From Sedimenticola sp. (GTDB lineage Bacteria > Pseudomonadota > Gammaproteobacteria > Chromatiales > Chromatiaceae), in NCBI GenBank assembly GCA_002869585.1, contig PKUO01000070.1, positions 1 to 64,000 of the forward strand: a DNA stretch of 64,000 nucleotides, in the 5' to 3' direction. Shown here piece after piece: positions 31,068 through 41,933 of this stretch (its first letter is position 1; every line of letters starts with the position of its first letter). The translations under genes were made by a program, and so were the position numbers. Below the pieces are notes generated by a model. That model was not told the DNA's origin. It made no database searches and was given only the letters and a program-made list of their open reading frames with translations.

Positions 31068-34000
31068 ATGCCTAAAAGAACAGACATCAAAAGCATCCTG
31101 ATTATCGGCGCTGGTCCGATTGTGATTGGACAGGCCTGTGAGTTTGACTATTCCGGCGCCCAGGCCTGCAAGGCGCTGCGCGAGGAGGGCTACCGGGTGA
31201 TCCTGGTCAACTCCAACCCGGCCACGATCATGACCGATCCCGATTCAGCCGACGCCATCTACATCGAACCGATTACCTGGCGGACGGTGGAGAAGATCAT
31301 CGAAAAGGAGCGTCCCGAGGCCCTGCTGCCAACCATGGGCGGTCAGACTGCGCTGAACTATGCGCTGGACCTGGACCGCGAAGGGGTGCTGGAAAAGTAC
31401 GGTGTTGAAATGATCGGTGCCACCAAAGAGGCGATCGACAAGGCCGAGGACCGCGACCTGTTCCGCAAGGCAATGCGCAAGATCGGGCTGCATATGCCCC
31501 GCTCGGCGATTGCCCACAGTATCGAGGAGGCGCATCAGGTTCAGGCCCAGATCGGCTTTCCGACCATCATTCGTCCATCCTTCACCATGGGTGGCTCCGG
31601 CGGGGGCATCGCCTATAACCGCGAGGAGTTCGAGGAGATCTGTCAGCGCGGTCTCGATCTGTCACCGACCAATGAATTGCTGATTGAGGAGTCTGCCCTT
31701 GGCTGGAAAGAGTACGAGATGGAGGTGGTGCGCGACCGTAATGACAACTGCATCATCATCTGTTCCATCGAGAACTTCGATCCGATGGGGGTGCACACCG
31801 GCGACTCCATCACCGTGGCGCCGGCCCAGACACTGACCGACAAGGAATACCAGATCATGCGCAACGCCTCGCTGGCGGTGTTGCGTGAGATCGGCGTGGA
31901 TACCGGCGGTTCGAACGTGCAGTTCGCCATCAATCCGGACGATGGTCGGATGATCATCATCGAAATGAACCCGCGCGTCTCCCGCTCTTCTGCCCTGGCG
32001 TCCAAGGCGACCGGTTTCCCGATTGCCAAGGTGGCAGCCAAATTGGCGGTTGGATACACATTGGATGAACTGCAGAACGAGATCACCGGCGGCGCCACCC
32101 CGGCTTCGTTTGAGCCGAGCATCGATTATGTGGTGACCAAGGTGCCGCGTTTCGCCTTTGAGAAATTCCCCCAGGCCCCTGATCGCCTGACCACCCAGAT
32201 GAAGTCCGTGGGTGAGGTGATGGCTATCGGGCGCACCTTCCAGGAGTCCCTGCAGAAGGCATTGCGCGGCCTGGAGACCGGCAAATGCGGACTGGATGAG
32301 ATTCTAGACCCCGAACTGGATGAAGAGGGTATCAAGACAAAACTGCGTTACGAACTGCGCGAAGCGGGTGCAGAGCGTATCTGGTACGTGGCCGACGCCT
32401 TCCGGCATGGCATGAGCCTGGATGACGTTTTCGAACTGACCAAGATCGAACCCTGGTTTCTGGTGCAGATTGAAGAGCTGATCAGGCTGGAGGCCGAGGT
32501 GCGCGCCGCCGGCGTGGATTCTCTGAATGCGGCCCGTCTTCGATACCTGAAACGCAAGGGATTTTCCGACAAACGCCTCGCCATGCTGGCGAAGGTCAAG
32601 GAAACCGACATCCGCCAGCTGCGCAAGCAGCACGGTGTGCGTCCGGTTTACAAGCGCGTGGATACCTGTGCTGCGGAGTTCGCCACCAGTACCGCCTACA
32701 TGTACTCCACCTATGAAGATGAGTGCGAGGCCAATCCCTCTGACCGGAAAAAGATCATGGTGCTTGGTGGCGGGCCAAATCGAATCGGTAAGGGCATCGA
32801 GTTCGATTACTGCTGCGTACATGCCGCCTTTGCCATGCGTGATGATGGCTATGAGACCATCATGGTCAACTGTAATCCGGAAACCGTATCGACTGATTAC
32901 GACACCTCGGACCGTCTCTATTTCGAGCCGCTCACCTTCGAGGACGTGATCGAGATCATCGAGATTGAAAAACCGGCCGGTGTGATCGTCCAGTACGGTG
33001 GCCAGACGCCGCTGAATCTGGCGGAAGCACTGGAAGCGGCCGGTGCGCCGATCATCGGTACCAGCCCCGACTCCATCGATCTGGCGGAGGATCGTGAACG
33101 CTTCCAGCAGATGGTTGAAAAACTGGGGCTGAAACAACCGCCGAATCGTACCGCGACAGAACCCGAGCAGGCCGTCAGACTGGCCGAGCTGATTGGTTAT
33201 CCACTGGTGGTTCGTCCCTCTTACGTGCTGTGCGGGCGGGCGATGGAGATTGTCTACAACGAAGAGGATCTGCGCCGCTACATGCGCGAGGCGGTCAGGG
33301 TTTCTAACGATTCGCCGGTGCTGCTGGACCGTTTCCTGGATGATGCCATCGAGGTGGATATCGACGCCATCTGCGATGGCAAGGATGTGCTGATCGGCAG
33401 CATCATGGAACATATCGAACAGGCCGGCGTGCACTCCGGTGACTCTGCCTGCTCACTGCCGCCCTATACGCTCTCCCCCGCGCTGCAGGATCGTATGCGC
33501 GAGCAGATCCGCAAGATGGCGTTGGAGTTGAAGGTGGTTGGCCTGATGAACACCCAGTTCGCCATCAAGGGTGATGAAATCTACCTGCTTGAGGTAAATC
33601 CCCGCGCATCACGCACTGTCCCCTTTGTCTCCAAGGCGACTGGTGTCCAGCTGGCGAAAGTGGCGGCCCGCTGCATGGCCGGCATCTCTCTCGAGGAGCA
33701 GGGGTACACCAAAGAGGTGATCCCGGAGAACTATTTCGTCAAAGAGGCGGTATTCCCGTTTATCAAGTTTCCCGGAGTTGATACCCTGCTGGGTCCGGAG
33801 ATGAAATCCACCGGTGAGGTGATGGGCGTTGGCAAGACTTTTGGCGAGGCCTACGGCAAAGCGCTGGATGGCGGTGGCAGTGCGCTGCCGCGCTCGGGCA
33901 AGGTACTGCTCTCGGTTCGCGATGCGGATAAACGCCGAGTCCTGGCGGTCGCCCGCGATCTGGTTGAGCTGGGATTTGAGCTCGCCGCAACCGGCGCCAC

Positions 34001-34295
34001 CTGTCGTGTTATCCAGGAAGATGGCACACCCTGTGAGCGTGTCAACAAGGTCGCCGAGGGCAGACCGCATATCGTGGACATGGTGAAAAACGATGAGTTC
34101 AGCCTGATCGTCAACACCACCGAGGGTAAAAAGGCCATCTCTGATTCCGCGGCCATCAGAAAGGCGGCGCTGCAGCACAAGGTAGCCTATACCACTACCA
34201 TGTCCGGTGCCGAGGCGACCTGCCTGGCCCTCAAGTACAAAGACAGCATCACCGTCAACCGCCTGCAGGACCTGCATCAGGGCATGGCGCGTTGA
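31068..34295 (+). CDS. carB: Carbamoyl-phosphate synthase large subunit
   Basis: A 1075-residue protein of normal length (E. coli 1073): [20 protein letters not shown], two homologous ATP-grasp halves with [20 protein letters not shown] and [40 protein letters not shown] and [20 protein letters not shown], and a C-terminal MGS-like allosteric domain ([20 protein letters not shown] onward). It makes carbamoyl phosphate from bicarbonate, ammonia and two ATP. It follows carA by 56 bp on the same strand and is followed 29 bp later by greA. Fully intact. Confidence 0.98.
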   Translation: MPKRTDIKSILIIGAGPIVIGQACEFDYSGAQACKALREEGYRVILVNSNPATIMTDPDSADAIYIEPITWRTVEKIIEKERPEALLPTMGGQTALNYALDLDREGVLEKYGVEMIGATKEAIDKAEDRDLFRKAMRKIGLHMPRSAIAHSIEEAHQVQAQIGFPTIIRPSFTMGGSGGGIAYNREEFEEICQRGLDLSPTNELLIEESALGWKEYEMEVVRDRNDNCIIICSIENFDPMGVHTGDSITVAPAQTLTDKEYQIMRNASLAVLREIGVDTGGSNVQFAINPDDGRMIIIEMNPRVSRSSALASKATGFPIAKVAAKLAVGYTLDELQNEITGGATPASFEPSIDYVVTKVPRFAFEKFPQAPDRLTTQMKSVGEVMAIGRTFQESLQKALRGLETGKCGLDEILDPELDEEGIKTKLRYELREAGAERIWYVADAFRHGMSLDDVFELTKIEPWFLVQIEELIRLEAEVRAAGVDSLNAARLRYLKRKGFSDKRLAMLAKVKETDIRQLRKQHGVRPVYKRVDTCAAEFATSTAYMYSTYEDECEANPSDRKKIMVLGGGPNRIGKGIEFDYCCVHAAFAMRDDGYETIMVNCNPETVSTDYDTSDRLYFEPLTFEDVIEIIEIEKPAGVIVQYGGQTPLNLAEALEAAGAPIIGTSPDSIDLAEDRERFQQMVEKLGLKQPPNRTATEPEQAVRLAELIGYPLVVRPSYVLCGRAMEIVYNEEDLRRYMREAVRVSNDSPVLLDRFLDDAIEVDIDAICDGKDVLIGSIMEHIEQAGVHSGDSACSLPPYTLSPALQDRMREQIRKMALELKVVGLMNTQFAIKGDEIYLLEVNPRASRTVPFVSKATGVQLAKVAARCMAGISLEEQGYTKEVIPENYFVKEAVFPFIKFPGVDTLLGPEMKSTGEVMGVGKTFGEAYGKALDGGGSALPRSGKVLLSVRDADKRRVLAVARDLVELGFELAATGATCRVIQEDGTPCERVNKVAEGRPHIVDMVKNDEFSLIVNTTEGKKAISDSAAIRKAALQHKVAYTTTMSGAEATCLALKYKDSITVNRLQDLHQGMAR

Positions 34296-34324
34296 TCGGA
34301 TATCGAATTGAGAAAGGATGATTT

Positions 34325-34801
34325 ATGAGTAAAGTTCCCCTGACGGTTAAGGGTGCAGAGAAGCTGAGGGCGGAGCTTACCGAGCTGAAATCTGTCAAGC
34401 GACCGGCTGTGATCAAGGCCATTGCCGAGGCCAGAGAGCACGGCGATCTGAAAGAGAATGCCGAGTATCATGCGGCGCGTGAACAGCAAGGTTTTATCGA
34501 GGGGAGAATCAAGGATATCGAGTCAAAGCTCTCCCACGCCCAGATAATCGATGTGACTGCCATGCATGCCGACGGGCGTGTGATTTTTGGCGCTACCGTC
34601 GATGTGTTTGAGGAAGAGGAGGATGCGGAGCATACCTTCCAGATCGTTGGTGAGGATGAAGCTGATATCAAGCAGGGATTGATATCGGTAGGCTCGCCTA
34701 TTGCCCGGGCGCTGATCGGCAAGAGCGAGGGCGACGTGGCCACGGTTGAAACCCCCAAGGGCATGCGACATCTGGAAATTCTGGAAGTCCGCTACGAGTA
34801 G
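34325..34801 (+). CDS. greA: Transcript-cleavage factor GreA
   Basis: A 158-residue protein with the N-terminal coiled-coil ([20 protein letters not shown]) whose tip carries the conserved acidic residues in [20 protein letters not shown], and the C-terminal FKBP-like domain ([20 protein letters not shown]). GreA enters the RNA polymerase secondary channel and stimulates cleavage of backtracked RNA. It follows carB by 29 bp with an AGAAAGGATG ribosome site, the usual carAB-greA order. A rho-independent terminator lies 25 bp downstream. Confidence 0.97.
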   Translation: MSKVPLTVKGAEKLRAELTELKSVKRPAVIKAIAEAREHGDLKENAEYHAAREQQGFIEGRIKDIESKLSHAQIIDVTAMHADGRVIFGATVDVFEEEEDAEHTFQIVGEDEADIKQGLISVGSPIARALIGKSEGDVATVETPKGMRHLEILEVRYE

Positions 34802-34825
34802 CGGATACGCTGAAACCGGAGAACG

Positions 34826-34853
34826 ATGCGCATCCAGTTATGCGCATTTTTTT
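34826..34853 (+). terminator. Rho-independent terminator after greA
   Basis: The 8-bp arms ATGCGCAT / ATGCGCAT with loop CCAGTT are followed by a run of seven T. The hairpin ends the carA-carB-greA transcript before the convergent yhbY gene. Confidence 0.85.
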
Positions 34854-34902
34854 CGCTTTGACCGCCTCGGCCCGATTGACTGGCCGTATGGCGGTTATGA
34901 AT

Positions 34903-35199
34903 TCAATAGGGCAGGGCGATTTTCGGTTTTTTCGGATGGCGCCGGTAGAAGGCGGCGATGTGGCCAATGGCCTGGACCAACTCTGATTCGCTTTCAGTAC
35001 AGATAGTGTCGATCATCGCCTTGCGTTCATCCCTGTCACCGGCATTGACCCGCACCTTGATCAGTTCATGTGCCTCCAGGGCGCCGTCGATTTCGCTCAG
35101 CACTGATGCAGACAGGCCATGCTGGCCGACGATGACCACGGGCTTCAGGTGGTGAGCCAGACCTTTCAGGTGGCGTTTCTGTTTATCGGTGATTGTCAT
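34903..35199 (-). CDS. yhbY: YhbY/CRM-domain RNA-binding ribosome assembly protein
   Basis: ATG 35199 gives 98 residues (MTITDKQKRHLKGLAHHLKP then VVIVGQHGLSASVLSEIDGA, LEAHELIKVRVNAGDRDERK), the normal YhbY length; upstream in-frame starts to 35286 would add an atypical basic leader. The GxxG-type loop (GQHGLS) is the RNA-contacting CRM motif. YhbY associates with the pre-50S subunit. It is divergent from rlmE, its usual neighbour in this lineage. Confidence 0.94.
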   Translation of the reverse strand: MTITDKQKRHLKGLAHHLKPVVIVGQHGLSASVLSEIDGALEAHELIKVRVNAGDRDERKAMIDTICTESESELVQAIGHIAAFYRRHPKKPKIALPY

Positions 35200-35323
35200 T
35201 TGCGCTATCCGGGTTTCGAGGCCGCGCATTTTAACCCGGTTACGGGTTATTCTGATAGCGGGATTTGTTCTGGCATCAATTTTCAAGTGGGATACGGGTT
35301 GATTGTGGGTATATCAGGCAGCC

Positions 35324-35944
35324 ATGGGTAAGAGTAAAAGCAGCCGCCGGTGGCTTGATCGGCATGTCAACGATGAGTATGTGAAACGCTCGCAGCGTGA
35401 AGGTTATCGCTCGCGCGCGGTCTATAAGTTGCTCGAAATCCAGGAAAAGGATCATCTGTTGAAGCCGGGCCAGACGGTAGTCGATCTGGGAGCGGCGCCG
35501 GGTGGCTGGTCGCAAATCGCCGTTAAACTGGTGGGGGAGAGTGGCCGTGTGGTCGCTCTGGATATCCTGCCGATGGATTCGATTGCCGGGGTTGATGTTA
35601 TCCAGGGTGATTTTCGTGAGGCAGCTGTCCTGCAGCAACTCAAGGATTTACTGGCGGGTAATCCGGTCGATCTTGTAATTTCCGATATGGCGCCCAATGT
35701 AACAGGTGTGAACGCTGTAGATCAGCCGCGGGCCATGTATCTGTGCGAATTGGCACTGGAATTTGCCCGCGAAGTGCTCAAGCCGGGTGGTGGATTGGTC
35801 GTCAAGGTATTTCAGGGAGAAGGATTCGACGAGCTTGTCAGGGAATTACGTAGTTCATTTACCCGGGTGGTAACCCGTAAACCCAAGGCATCCCGCGCGC
35901 GTAGCCGCGAGGTATATCTGGTGGCAGGGAACTATAATGTGTAG
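35324..35944 (+). CDS. rlmE: 23S rRNA 2'-O-methyltransferase RlmE (FtsJ/RrmJ)
   Basis: A 206-residue protein, [20 protein letters not shown], with the first catalytic Lys in [19 protein letters not shown]-binding [20 protein letters not shown], catalytic Asp in [16 protein letters not shown] and the second Lys in [16 protein letters not shown]. This K-D-K-E methyltransferase 2'-O-methylates U2552 of 23S rRNA late in 50S assembly. An in-frame start at 35303 would add seven residues; the ATG at 35324 fits the family. ftsH follows in the same direction, as in E. coli. Confidence 0.96.
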   Translation: MGKSKSSRRWLDRHVNDEYVKRSQREGYRSRAVYKLLEIQEKDHLLKPGQTVVDLGAAPGGWSQIAVKLVGESGRVVALDILPMDSIAGVDVIQGDFREAAVLQQLKDLLAGNPVDLVISDMAPNVTGVNAVDQPRAMYLCELALEFAREVLKPGGGLVVKVFQGEGFDELVRELRSSFTRVVTRKPKASRARSREVYLVAGNYNV

Positions 35945-36085
35945 TACTGTACTAAATAATCACAGCCTTTATTAACCTATGTTGTTGTATTACGGCCTTT
36001 TCCTGTACCCGGCGAGGGGCAGGAAAATTTTCATGTGAAGGTTTTTTCCGAGCATGGATGGGGCTAACTGGAGAGGGTTTTCGCC

Positions 36086-38014
36086 TTGAACGATATGGCA
36101 AAAAATCTGATTTTGTGGGTGATTATTGCAATCGTCCTGATGTCGGTTTTCAATAATTTCACATCACAAAAAGTCCGTTCCAACGCCTTGTCCTACTCGG
36201 ATTTCATTGAGCAGGTAAAGTCGGGATCGATCGAGACAGTCACCATTGATGGCGATCAGATCGAGGGAACATTCGCCGGTGGTGGAAGCTTCACGACCTA
36301 CAGCCCGGGTGATAGCGGTCTGGTCAGTGATCTGCTCAACAATAATGTGCAGATCGTCGCCACGCCTCCGGAAAAACCATCGATCCTGATGCAGATCCTG
36401 ATCAACTGGTTCCCGTTGTTCATCCTGATCGGTCTGTGGATCTTCTTCATGCGCCAGATGCAGGGCGGAGGCTCTGGTCGGGGAGCCATGTCGTTCGGCA
36501 AAAGCCGCGCACGCATGTTGACCGAAGACCAGGTGAAGGTGACCTTTGCAGATGTGGCCGGGGTTGAAGAGGCCAAGGAAGAGGTCTCGGAAATGGTCGA
36601 TTTTTTGCGCGACCCCTCCAAGTTCCAGAAACTCGGCGGCAAGATTCCCAAGGGCGTGCTCATGGTCGGCTCTCCCGGTACCGGTAAAACCCTGCTGGCC
36701 AAAGCCATCGCCGGAGAGGCACGGGTGCCGTTCTTTACAATCTCGGGTTCCGACTTTGTAGAGATGTTTGTCGGTGTAGGCGCCTCGCGTGTACGTGATA
36801 TGTTCGAACAGGCCAAGAAGCACGCACCCTGCATCATCTTTATCGACGAGATCGATGCGGTGGGCAGGCACCGTGGGGCAGGTCTGGGCGGCGGTCATGA
36901 TGAGCGCGAGCAGACGTTGAACCAGTTGCTGGTCGAAATGGACGGTTTTGAGGGTAATGAGGGCGTGATTGTCATTGCCGCCACCAACCGTCCGGATGTG
37001 CTGGATCCTGCCCTGCTGCGTCCCGGACGCTTCGATCGCCAGGTGGTGGTGCCACTGCCCGATGTGCGCGGCCGTGAACAGATTCTGCGGGTGCACATGC
37101 GCAAGGTCGCGATTGGCGATGATGTCAAACCCTCCCTGATAGCACGTGGCACACCCGGTTTTTCAGGCGCCGATCTGGCCAACCTGGTCAACGAAGCAGC
37201 GCTGTTTGCGGCGCGCAGCAACAAACGCCTGGTTGATATGGAAGATATGGAGCGGGCCAAGGACAAGATCCTGATGGGTGCAGAACGCCGCTCCATGGTG
37301 ATGAGTGAGAAGGAGAAGAAGCTTACCGCCTACCATGAGGCCGGACACGCCATCGTAGGTAGGCTGGTGCCTTCCCACGATCCGGTCTACAAGGTCAGTA
37401 TCATTCCCCGTGGTCGGGCGCTCGGCGTCACCATGTTCCTCCCGGAGGAAGACCGTTACAGCCTCAGCAAAGAGCATCTGCAGAGCCAGATCTCCAGTCT
37501 GTTTGGTGGACGCATTGCCGAGGAGCTGATTTTTGGCAAGGAGAGTGTCACCACCGGCGCCCAGAATGATATCCAGCGGGCGACAGCGATTGCCCGCAAC
37601 ATGGTAACCAAGTGGGGGTTGTCGGAAAAACTCGGGCCGCTGATGTATAGCGAAGAAGAAGAGGAGGTATTCCTCGGTCGTTCCGTGACCCAGCATAAAA
37701 ATGTCTCCGATGAGACGGCGCACGCCATCGATGAGGAGATCCGTACCATCATTGATGGAAACTACGTGCGGGCAAAAGAGATTCTCGAGCAGAATCTGGA
37801 GAAACTGCATCTGATGGCCCAGGCGTTGATCAAGTACGAAACCATCGACAGCGACCAGATCAATGACATCATGTCAGGCAAACCGCCTCGTCCGCCGGAT
37901 GACTGGACAGACGAATCGGGACATCATGACTCCAGCACGGATGAGACCCCTTCGGGTGAAAAGAAGGGAGATGATCCAGCCGGAACCATAGGTGGACCTG
38001 CCGGCCAGCATTGA
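36086..38014 (+). CDS. ftsH: ATP-dependent zinc metalloprotease FtsH
   Basis: A TTG at 36086 with GGAGAGG nine bases upstream gives 642 residues ([20 protein letters not shown]); the ATG at 36095 is an alternative. Membrane spans at about 7-24 and 102-121 flank a periplasmic segment. The AAA+ domain has Walker A GSPGTGKT (195-202), Walker B IIFIDEID (250-257) and the SRH arginines in RPGRFDR. The zinc site is HEAGH (417-421). It degrades membrane and short-lived cytoplasmic proteins as a hexamer. The acidic C-terminal tail is slightly long. Ends before a terminator. Confidence 0.97.
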   Translation: MNDMAKNLILWVIIAIVLMSVFNNFTSQKVRSNALSYSDFIEQVKSGSIETVTIDGDQIEGTFAGGGSFTTYSPGDSGLVSDLLNNNVQIVATPPEKPSILMQILINWFPLFILIGLWIFFMRQMQGGGSGRGAMSFGKSRARMLTEDQVKVTFADVAGVEEAKEEVSEMVDFLRDPSKFQKLGGKIPKGVLMVGSPGTGKTLLAKAIAGEARVPFFTISGSDFVEMFVGVGASRVRDMFEQAKKHAPCIIFIDEIDAVGRHRGAGLGGGHDEREQTLNQLLVEMDGFEGNEGVIVIAATNRPDVLDPALLRPGRFDRQVVVPLPDVRGREQILRVHMRKVAIGDDVKPSLIARGTPGFSGADLANLVNEAALFAARSNKRLVDMEDMERAKDKILMGAERRSMVMSEKEKKLTAYHEAGHAIVGRLVPSHDPVYKVSIIPRGRALGVTMFLPEEDRYSLSKEHLQSQISSLFGGRIAEELIFGKESVTTGAQNDIQRATAIARNMVTKWGLSEKLGPLMYSEEEEEVFLGRSVTQHKNVSDETAHAIDEEIRTIIDGNYVRAKEILEQNLEKLHLMAQALIKYETIDSDQINDIMSGKPPRPPDDWTDESGHHDSSTDETPSGEKKGDDPAGTIGGPAGQH

Positions 38015-38041
38015 TGGCAAGGCGGGTAGGTTAAACGGTTT

Positions 38042-38070
38042 CGCCGGGCATCAGCCCGGCGTTTCTTTTT
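38042..38070 (+). terminator. Rho-independent terminator after ftsH
   Basis: CGCCGGGC / GCCCGGCG, an 8-bp GC stem with loop ATCA, is followed by TTTCTTTTT. It separates ftsH from folP, which starts 23 bp later. Confidence 0.9.
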
Positions 38071-38092
38071 GTGATGGGTGGTATTTCAGGAA

Positions 38093-38926
38093 ATGATACT
38101 GGATTGCGCCGGTAAGGCACTCGACCTCTCCGTTCCTCAGGTGATGGGGATATTAAATATCACCCCCGACTCCTTCTCCGATGGCGGCCAGTTCAGTGAT
38201 ATCGATGCGGCCCTGTTCCAGGCGGAACGGATGGTGGAGGAGGGCGCGGCGATTATTGACATCGGTGGCGAGTCCACCCGTCCCGGCGCCGAAGCCGTAT
38301 CCGTTCAGGAGGAGCTGGACCGGGTCATTCCGGTTATCGAACGGCTCGCCGCCGCGGTGCCTCTGCCTGTCTCCATCGACAGCAACAAACCCCAGGTGAT
38401 GCGCGAAGCGGTCAATGCCGGGGCCGGGCTGATCAACGATGTCATGGCGTTACAGGCGCAGGGGGCGTTGGATGTGGTTCGCGAGCTGACCGTTCCGGTC
38501 TGCATGATGCACATGCAGGGGCAGCCGCGCAGCATGCAGCGCAATCCGGTGTATTCGGATGTGGTTGACGACATCATGGCCTTTTTTGCGGAGCGAATTC
38601 GCGCCTGCCAGCAGGCCGGTATCGATCGCTCGCGCCTGATCATTGATCCGGGGTTTGGATTTGGCAAGACATTGGCGCACAATCAGACCCTGCTCAAGCA
38701 TCTGGAGCGATTTGCCCAGTTGCAACTGCCGGTGTTGGTGGGTATTTCAAGGAAATCCATGATCGCGGCAATGCTGGACGCCGCACCGGTGGATCAGCGG
38801 TTGTTCGGCAGTCTGGCTGCGGCTGTAATGGCCTATGAGCGTGGTGCATCCATTATCCGGGTGCATGATGTCAAGCCGACAGTGGATGCACTGCGGGTGG
38901 CATCTGCGGTACTACAGGTCGATTGA
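38093..38926 (+). CDS. folP: Dihydropteroate synthase
   Basis: ATG 38093, after AGGA, gives 277 residues: [18 protein letters not shown] (pterin and substrate site), [20 protein letters not shown] (ESTRPG), [40 protein letters not shown] and [14 protein letters not shown] (SRK), [13 protein letters not shown]. All five DHPS blocks are present. It condenses para-aminobenzoate with dihydropterin pyrophosphate in folate synthesis and is the sulfonamide target. An in-frame GTG at 38078 is possible but less likely. glmM follows directly, as in E. coli. Confidence 0.96.
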   Translation: MILDCAGKALDLSVPQVMGILNITPDSFSDGGQFSDIDAALFQAERMVEEGAAIIDIGGESTRPGAEAVSVQEELDRVIPVIERLAAAVPLPVSIDSNKPQVMREAVNAGAGLINDVMALQAQGALDVVRELTVPVCMMHMQGQPRSMQRNPVYSDVVDDIMAFFAERIRACQQAGIDRSRLIIDPGFGFGKTLAHNQTLLKHLERFAQLQLPVLVGISRKSMIAAMLDAAPVDQRLFGSLAAAVMAYERGASIIRVHDVKPTVDALRVASAVLQVD

Positions 38927-38940
38927 TTGAGGGAATGACA

Positions 38941-40281
38941 TTGGAACGTAAGTATTTTGGCACTGACGGCATACGTGGCAAGGTCGGTGAAGGACACATT
39001 ACCCCTGAATTTGTGCTTAAACTGGGTTGGGCGGCCGGCCGGGTGCTGGGCAAGGGCAAGGGCAGCAAGATCCTGATTGGCAAGGACACCCGGATCTCCG
39101 GTTATCTGTTTGAATCAGCTCTGGAGGCCGGGCTGGTGGCGGCGGGGGTGGATATTCATCTGCTGGGGCCTATGCCTACCCCGGGCATCGCTTATCTGAC
39201 CCGTACCCTGGGCGCCCAGGCGGGCATAGTGATCAGCGCCTCGCACAATCCCCATTACGACAACGGCATCAAATTTTTCTCTGCCGAGGGCAAAAAACTG
39301 CCGGATGAGGTCGAGCTGGCCATCGAGCGTGAGTTGGAAAAAACCATGTCCACGGTACCCTCGGAACGGCTGGGCAAGGCATACAGGGTGAGTGACGCGG
39401 CTGGGCGCTATATCGAATTCTGTAAAAGCACCATCCCCTGGACAATGAACTTCCGTGGCCTGCGCATGGTGGTCGATTGCGCCAATGGCGCCACCTACCA
39501 TATTGCACCCCACGTCTTCGAAGAACTGGGCGCGGAGGTGATCCCCGTTGGCGTTGAGCCGAACGGTCTGAATATCAACGATGGCGTCGGTTCCACCTAC
39601 ATAGAAACCCTGAGCAAGGCCGTTCGGGAGTTTCGCGCCGATGTGGGAGTCGCCTTTGATGGCGACGGTGACCGTGTAATGATGGTGGATGAGGCTGGCG
39701 AAGTGCTCGACGGCGATGATCTGCTGTATATCATCGCCCACTCCCGACAGAAATGCGGCGCGCTCCAGGGCGAAGTGGTGGGTACGCAGATGACCAACCT
39801 GGGTCTTGAGCATGCCCTGTTGGCCCTCGGCATCGGGCTGGAGCGCACCCATGTGGGCGATCGCCACATCATGGAGCGGTTGCACCAGAACGGCTGGGTG
39901 ATTGGGGGCGAGCCCTCCGGGCACATCATCTGCCTGGATCGCACCACCACCGGCGACGGGATTGTCTCGGCGCTTCAGGTGCTGGCAGCACTGGTGCAGA
40001 ACGGTGGATCATTAAAGGCGATCTGCCAGGTGGAGAAATATCCGCAGATCCTCCGTAACGTCAGATTGAGCAGGGCAAGCGCGAAAGAGATCATGGCCTC
40101 TGAGCCGCTGCTCAAGGCGGTTGCCGAAGCCGAATCCCGACTGGATAACGGCGGCCGGGTTCTGCTGCGGCCCTCGGGTACCGAGCCGCTGATTCGGGTC
40201 ATGGTTGAGGGCCGGGATGCCACAGAGGTCGCATCCCTTGCAGACAGTCTGGTCGAGGTGGTCGAGACTTTGGCCAAATAG
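38941..40281 (+). CDS. glmM: Phosphoglucosamine mutase
   Basis: The TTG at 38941 has GAGGG seven bases upstream and gives [20 protein letters not shown], 446 residues (E. coli 445). The ATG at 38935 lies only one base from that site and is less likely. The phosphoserine loop is [17 protein letters not shown], the metal loop [12 protein letters not shown], the sugar loop GGEPSGHI and the phosphate loop [15 protein letters not shown]. It interconverts glucosamine-6-P and glucosamine-1-P for UDP-GlcNAc, hence peptidoglycan and LPS. The start is 15 bp after the folP stop. Confidence 0.96.
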   Translation: MERKYFGTDGIRGKVGEGHITPEFVLKLGWAAGRVLGKGKGSKILIGKDTRISGYLFESALEAGLVAAGVDIHLLGPMPTPGIAYLTRTLGAQAGIVISASHNPHYDNGIKFFSAEGKKLPDEVELAIERELEKTMSTVPSERLGKAYRVSDAAGRYIEFCKSTIPWTMNFRGLRMVVDCANGATYHIAPHVFEELGAEVIPVGVEPNGLNINDGVGSTYIETLSKAVREFRADVGVAFDGDGDRVMMVDEAGEVLDGDDLLYIIAHSRQKCGALQGEVVGTQMTNLGLEHALLALGIGLERTHVGDRHIMERLHQNGWVIGGEPSGHIICLDRTTTGDGIVSALQVLAALVQNGGSLKAICQVEKYPQILRNVRLSRASAKEIMASEPLLKAVAEAESRLDNGGRVLLRPSGTEPLIRVMVEGRDATEVASLADSLVEVVETLAK

Positions 40282-40349
40282 CCCGGTAATGGGCTGTTAT
40301 GTGCTGTCTTTTATAGGGTTTTCTGATCTTACCCATACTTTTTCTTAAT

Positions 40350-40377
40350 TTGATTTAACCCTTCCCACTGCTAGACT
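40350..40377 (+). promoter_or_regulatory. Candidate sigma-70 promoter of tpiA
   Basis: TTGATT and TAGACT separated by 16 bases lie about 40 bp upstream of the tpiA start, in AT-richer DNA following glmM. Spacing and -10 quality are fair; the -35 is weak. Confidence 0.5.
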
Positions 40378-40417
40378 AACCGGCTCAATTTAGGTTATAG
40401 CGGTTAGGAGATTTGAT

Positions 40418-41170
40418 ATGCGTCAGCCCCTCGTTGCAGGCAACTGGAAGATGAACGGTTCTCAGGAGAGCATTCGGCAACTGCTGGATGGAATCAAGGA
40501 CGGCATGGCGAATGTCAAAAACGCTGAAGTGGCTGTCTGCCCTCCCTTCGTCTATATCCCGCTGGTGCAGTCTCTTCTCCAGGGTACAGCCATCTCTTGG
40601 GGTGGCCAGGATGTCTCCAGCGAGGCCTCTGGCGCCTATACCGGGGAAACCTAAACCTCAATGCTGAATGATTTCGGCTGCAAGTATGCGATTGTTGGAC
40701 ACTCTGAGCGTCGTACCTACCATCAGGAGAGTGATGAGACGGTCGCCCGGAAATACGCTGCTGCCAGAGCCGCTGGCCTGGTTCCCATTCTCTGTATCGG
40801 TGAGACCCTTGCCGAGCGGGAACAGGGCATCACCGAACAGGTGGTGGCGCGCCAGCTGGATGCAGTTATCCAGCTTGAGGGTGTTGCTGCGTTGGCCGAA
40901 GGCGTAGTTGCCTATGAGCCGGTGTGGGCCATCGGTACCGGCAAAACAGCCTCTCCGGAGCAGGCCCAGGATGTCCATCAATTCATTCGCAGCCGGGTGG
41001 CAGGGCACGATCAGTCAGTCGCAGACGGGCTGCGCATCCTCTACGGTGGCAGCATGAAGCCGGATAATGCCGCTGAGCTGATCTCCAAACCGGATATCGA
41101 CGGCGGACTCATTGGTGGTGCAGCCCTGAAGGCTGAGGATTTTCTGGGTATCTGCACCGCCGCAAACTAG
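40418..41170 (+). pseudogene. tpiA: Triosephosphate isomerase with in-frame TAA at codon 79
   Basis: The 251-codon frame starts MRQPLVAGNWKMNGSQES (catalytic Lys11), runs to SEASGAYTGET, then TAA at 40652-40654, then [20 protein letters not shown] (catalytic His95), [20 protein letters not shown] (catalytic Glu) and [36 protein letters not shown]. Everything else is that of an intact TPI. Family members read GE-V-S-A-x-ML at this point, so the stop falls where Ser is usual; TCA to TAA is one C-to-A change. TPI is central to glycolysis, gluconeogenesis and the Calvin cycle. An ATG at 40661 could restart the C-terminal part but would lack Lys11. Sequence error must be considered. Confidence 0.85.
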
Positions 41171-41192
41171 TACGGTCATCTCATTACTGACG

Positions 41193-41227
41193 GAAATGCA
41201 GGGATTGCCCTCAGCACCCTGCATTTC
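41193..41227 (+). terminator. Hairpin after tpiA, possible terminator
   Basis: Perfect 11-bp arms GAAATGCAGGG / CCCTGCATTTC with a 13-base loop, followed by a pyrimidine-rich but not pure-T stretch (TACTTCTTTCTC). It lies between tpiA and secG and may attenuate rather than end transcription. Confidence 0.6.
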
Positions 41228-41298
41228 TACTTCTTTCTCGCGGCCGGTTACTGTAGAATCTGCGCCTTGAATTTTTTGTTGAGTAAACGGAATCCATA

Positions 41299-41709
41299 AT
41301 GCAGACGATTCTCGTCGTTATACATCTTCTTCTCGCGCTCGGACTGATTGGTCTGGTGCTGATGCAGCATGGTAAAGGTGCAGATGCTGGGGCTGCCTTC
41401 GGCGCTGGCGCATCGGGTACGGTTTTCGGCGCCAGCGGCGCGGCCAATTTCCTCAGTCGTTCCACCGCGGTTCTGGCTGCGTTGTTCTTTGTCACCAGTC
41501 TTGTTCTCGCCTGGTTCGCCATGCAGGCAACCGACACGCGGGGTTTGATGGAGAGCACGGTGATCGAGCAGTCAGCTGCTCCTGCAGCTGTTTCCGAAGT
41601 GCCCGCTGTGCCTTTGGATGCAGGCTCTGAGCCCGCTGCAGAGGTGCCGGTTATTGCTCCAGCCGGGGTCGATTCAGGCACCGATGAGGAGCCGAAAAAA
41701 GCGGAATAA
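41299..41709 (+). CDS. secG: Protein translocase subunit SecG
   Basis: A 136-residue protein: MQTILVVIHLLLALGLIGLV (first span), LMQHGKGADAGAAFGAGASG, TVFGASGAANFLSRSTAVLA (conserved loop) and a second span AALFFVTSLVLAWFAMQ. The Ala/Pro/Glu-rich tail from about residue 85 is of the variable type. SecG joins SecY and SecE to form the export channel. It lies between tpiA and tRNA-Leu, its usual position in gammaproteobacteria. Ends in TAA. Confidence 0.95.
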   Translation: MQTILVVIHLLLALGLIGLVLMQHGKGADAGAAFGAGASGTVFGASGAANFLSRSTAVLAALFFVTSLVLAWFAMQATDTRGLMESTVIEQSAAPAAVSEVPAVPLDAGSEPAAEVPVIAPAGVDSGTDEEPKKAE

Positions 41710-41747
41710 TCGATTTCATTCCGGTATAATTGCGCCGGAATAAATTA

Positions 41748-41832
41748 GCCGATGTGGTGGAATTGGTAGACACGCTATCTTGAGGGGGTAGTGGCGTAAG
41801 CTGTGCCGGTTCAAATCCGGCCATCGGCACCA
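41748..41832 (+). tRNA. tRNA-Leu (anticodon GAG)
   Basis: The acceptor arms GCCGATG / CATCGGC pair, with an A discriminator and encoded CCA at 41830-41832. The D arm TGGTGGAATTGGTAGACAC is typical of leucine tRNA. The anticodon arm CTATC-TTGAGGG-GGTAG gives GAG at 41782-41784. A long variable arm and the T arm (CCGGTTCAAATCCGG) follow. This reads CTC and CTT codons. It sits between secG and nuoA, as in E. coli relatives. Confidence 0.95.
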
Positions 41833-41840
41833 TTCAAGTG

Positions 41841-41878
41841 AACGGCATCACTCATTAGGGGTGATGCCGTTTTTTTTT
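41841..41878 (+). terminator. Rho-independent terminator after tRNA-Leu
   Basis: The 11-bp arms AACGGCATCAC / GTGATGCCGTT are separated by a 9-base loop and followed by an uninterrupted T run. Strong intrinsic terminator of the secG/tRNA transcript ahead of the nuo promoter. Confidence 0.92.
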
Positions 41879-41933
41879 GCCTATATCGTTAATAAGTGAT
41901 TGATTGTGAAAGATTTCTTATCCTGATCCAGGG

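Noticed and set aside
32304-33434. Long minus-strand open frame (376 codons) within carB
   Set aside because: Antisense shadow of a strongly conserved gene, low-complexity composition, no homology that I recognise.
2780-41170. Reassignment of TAA/TAG to a sense codon, to explain the six in-frame stops
   Set aside because: Well-defined genes in the same window end in TAA (carA, secG, int), and their proteins stop at family-typical lengths. Bacteria with reassigned TAA/TAG are not known in this lineage, so local mutation or sequence error is simpler.
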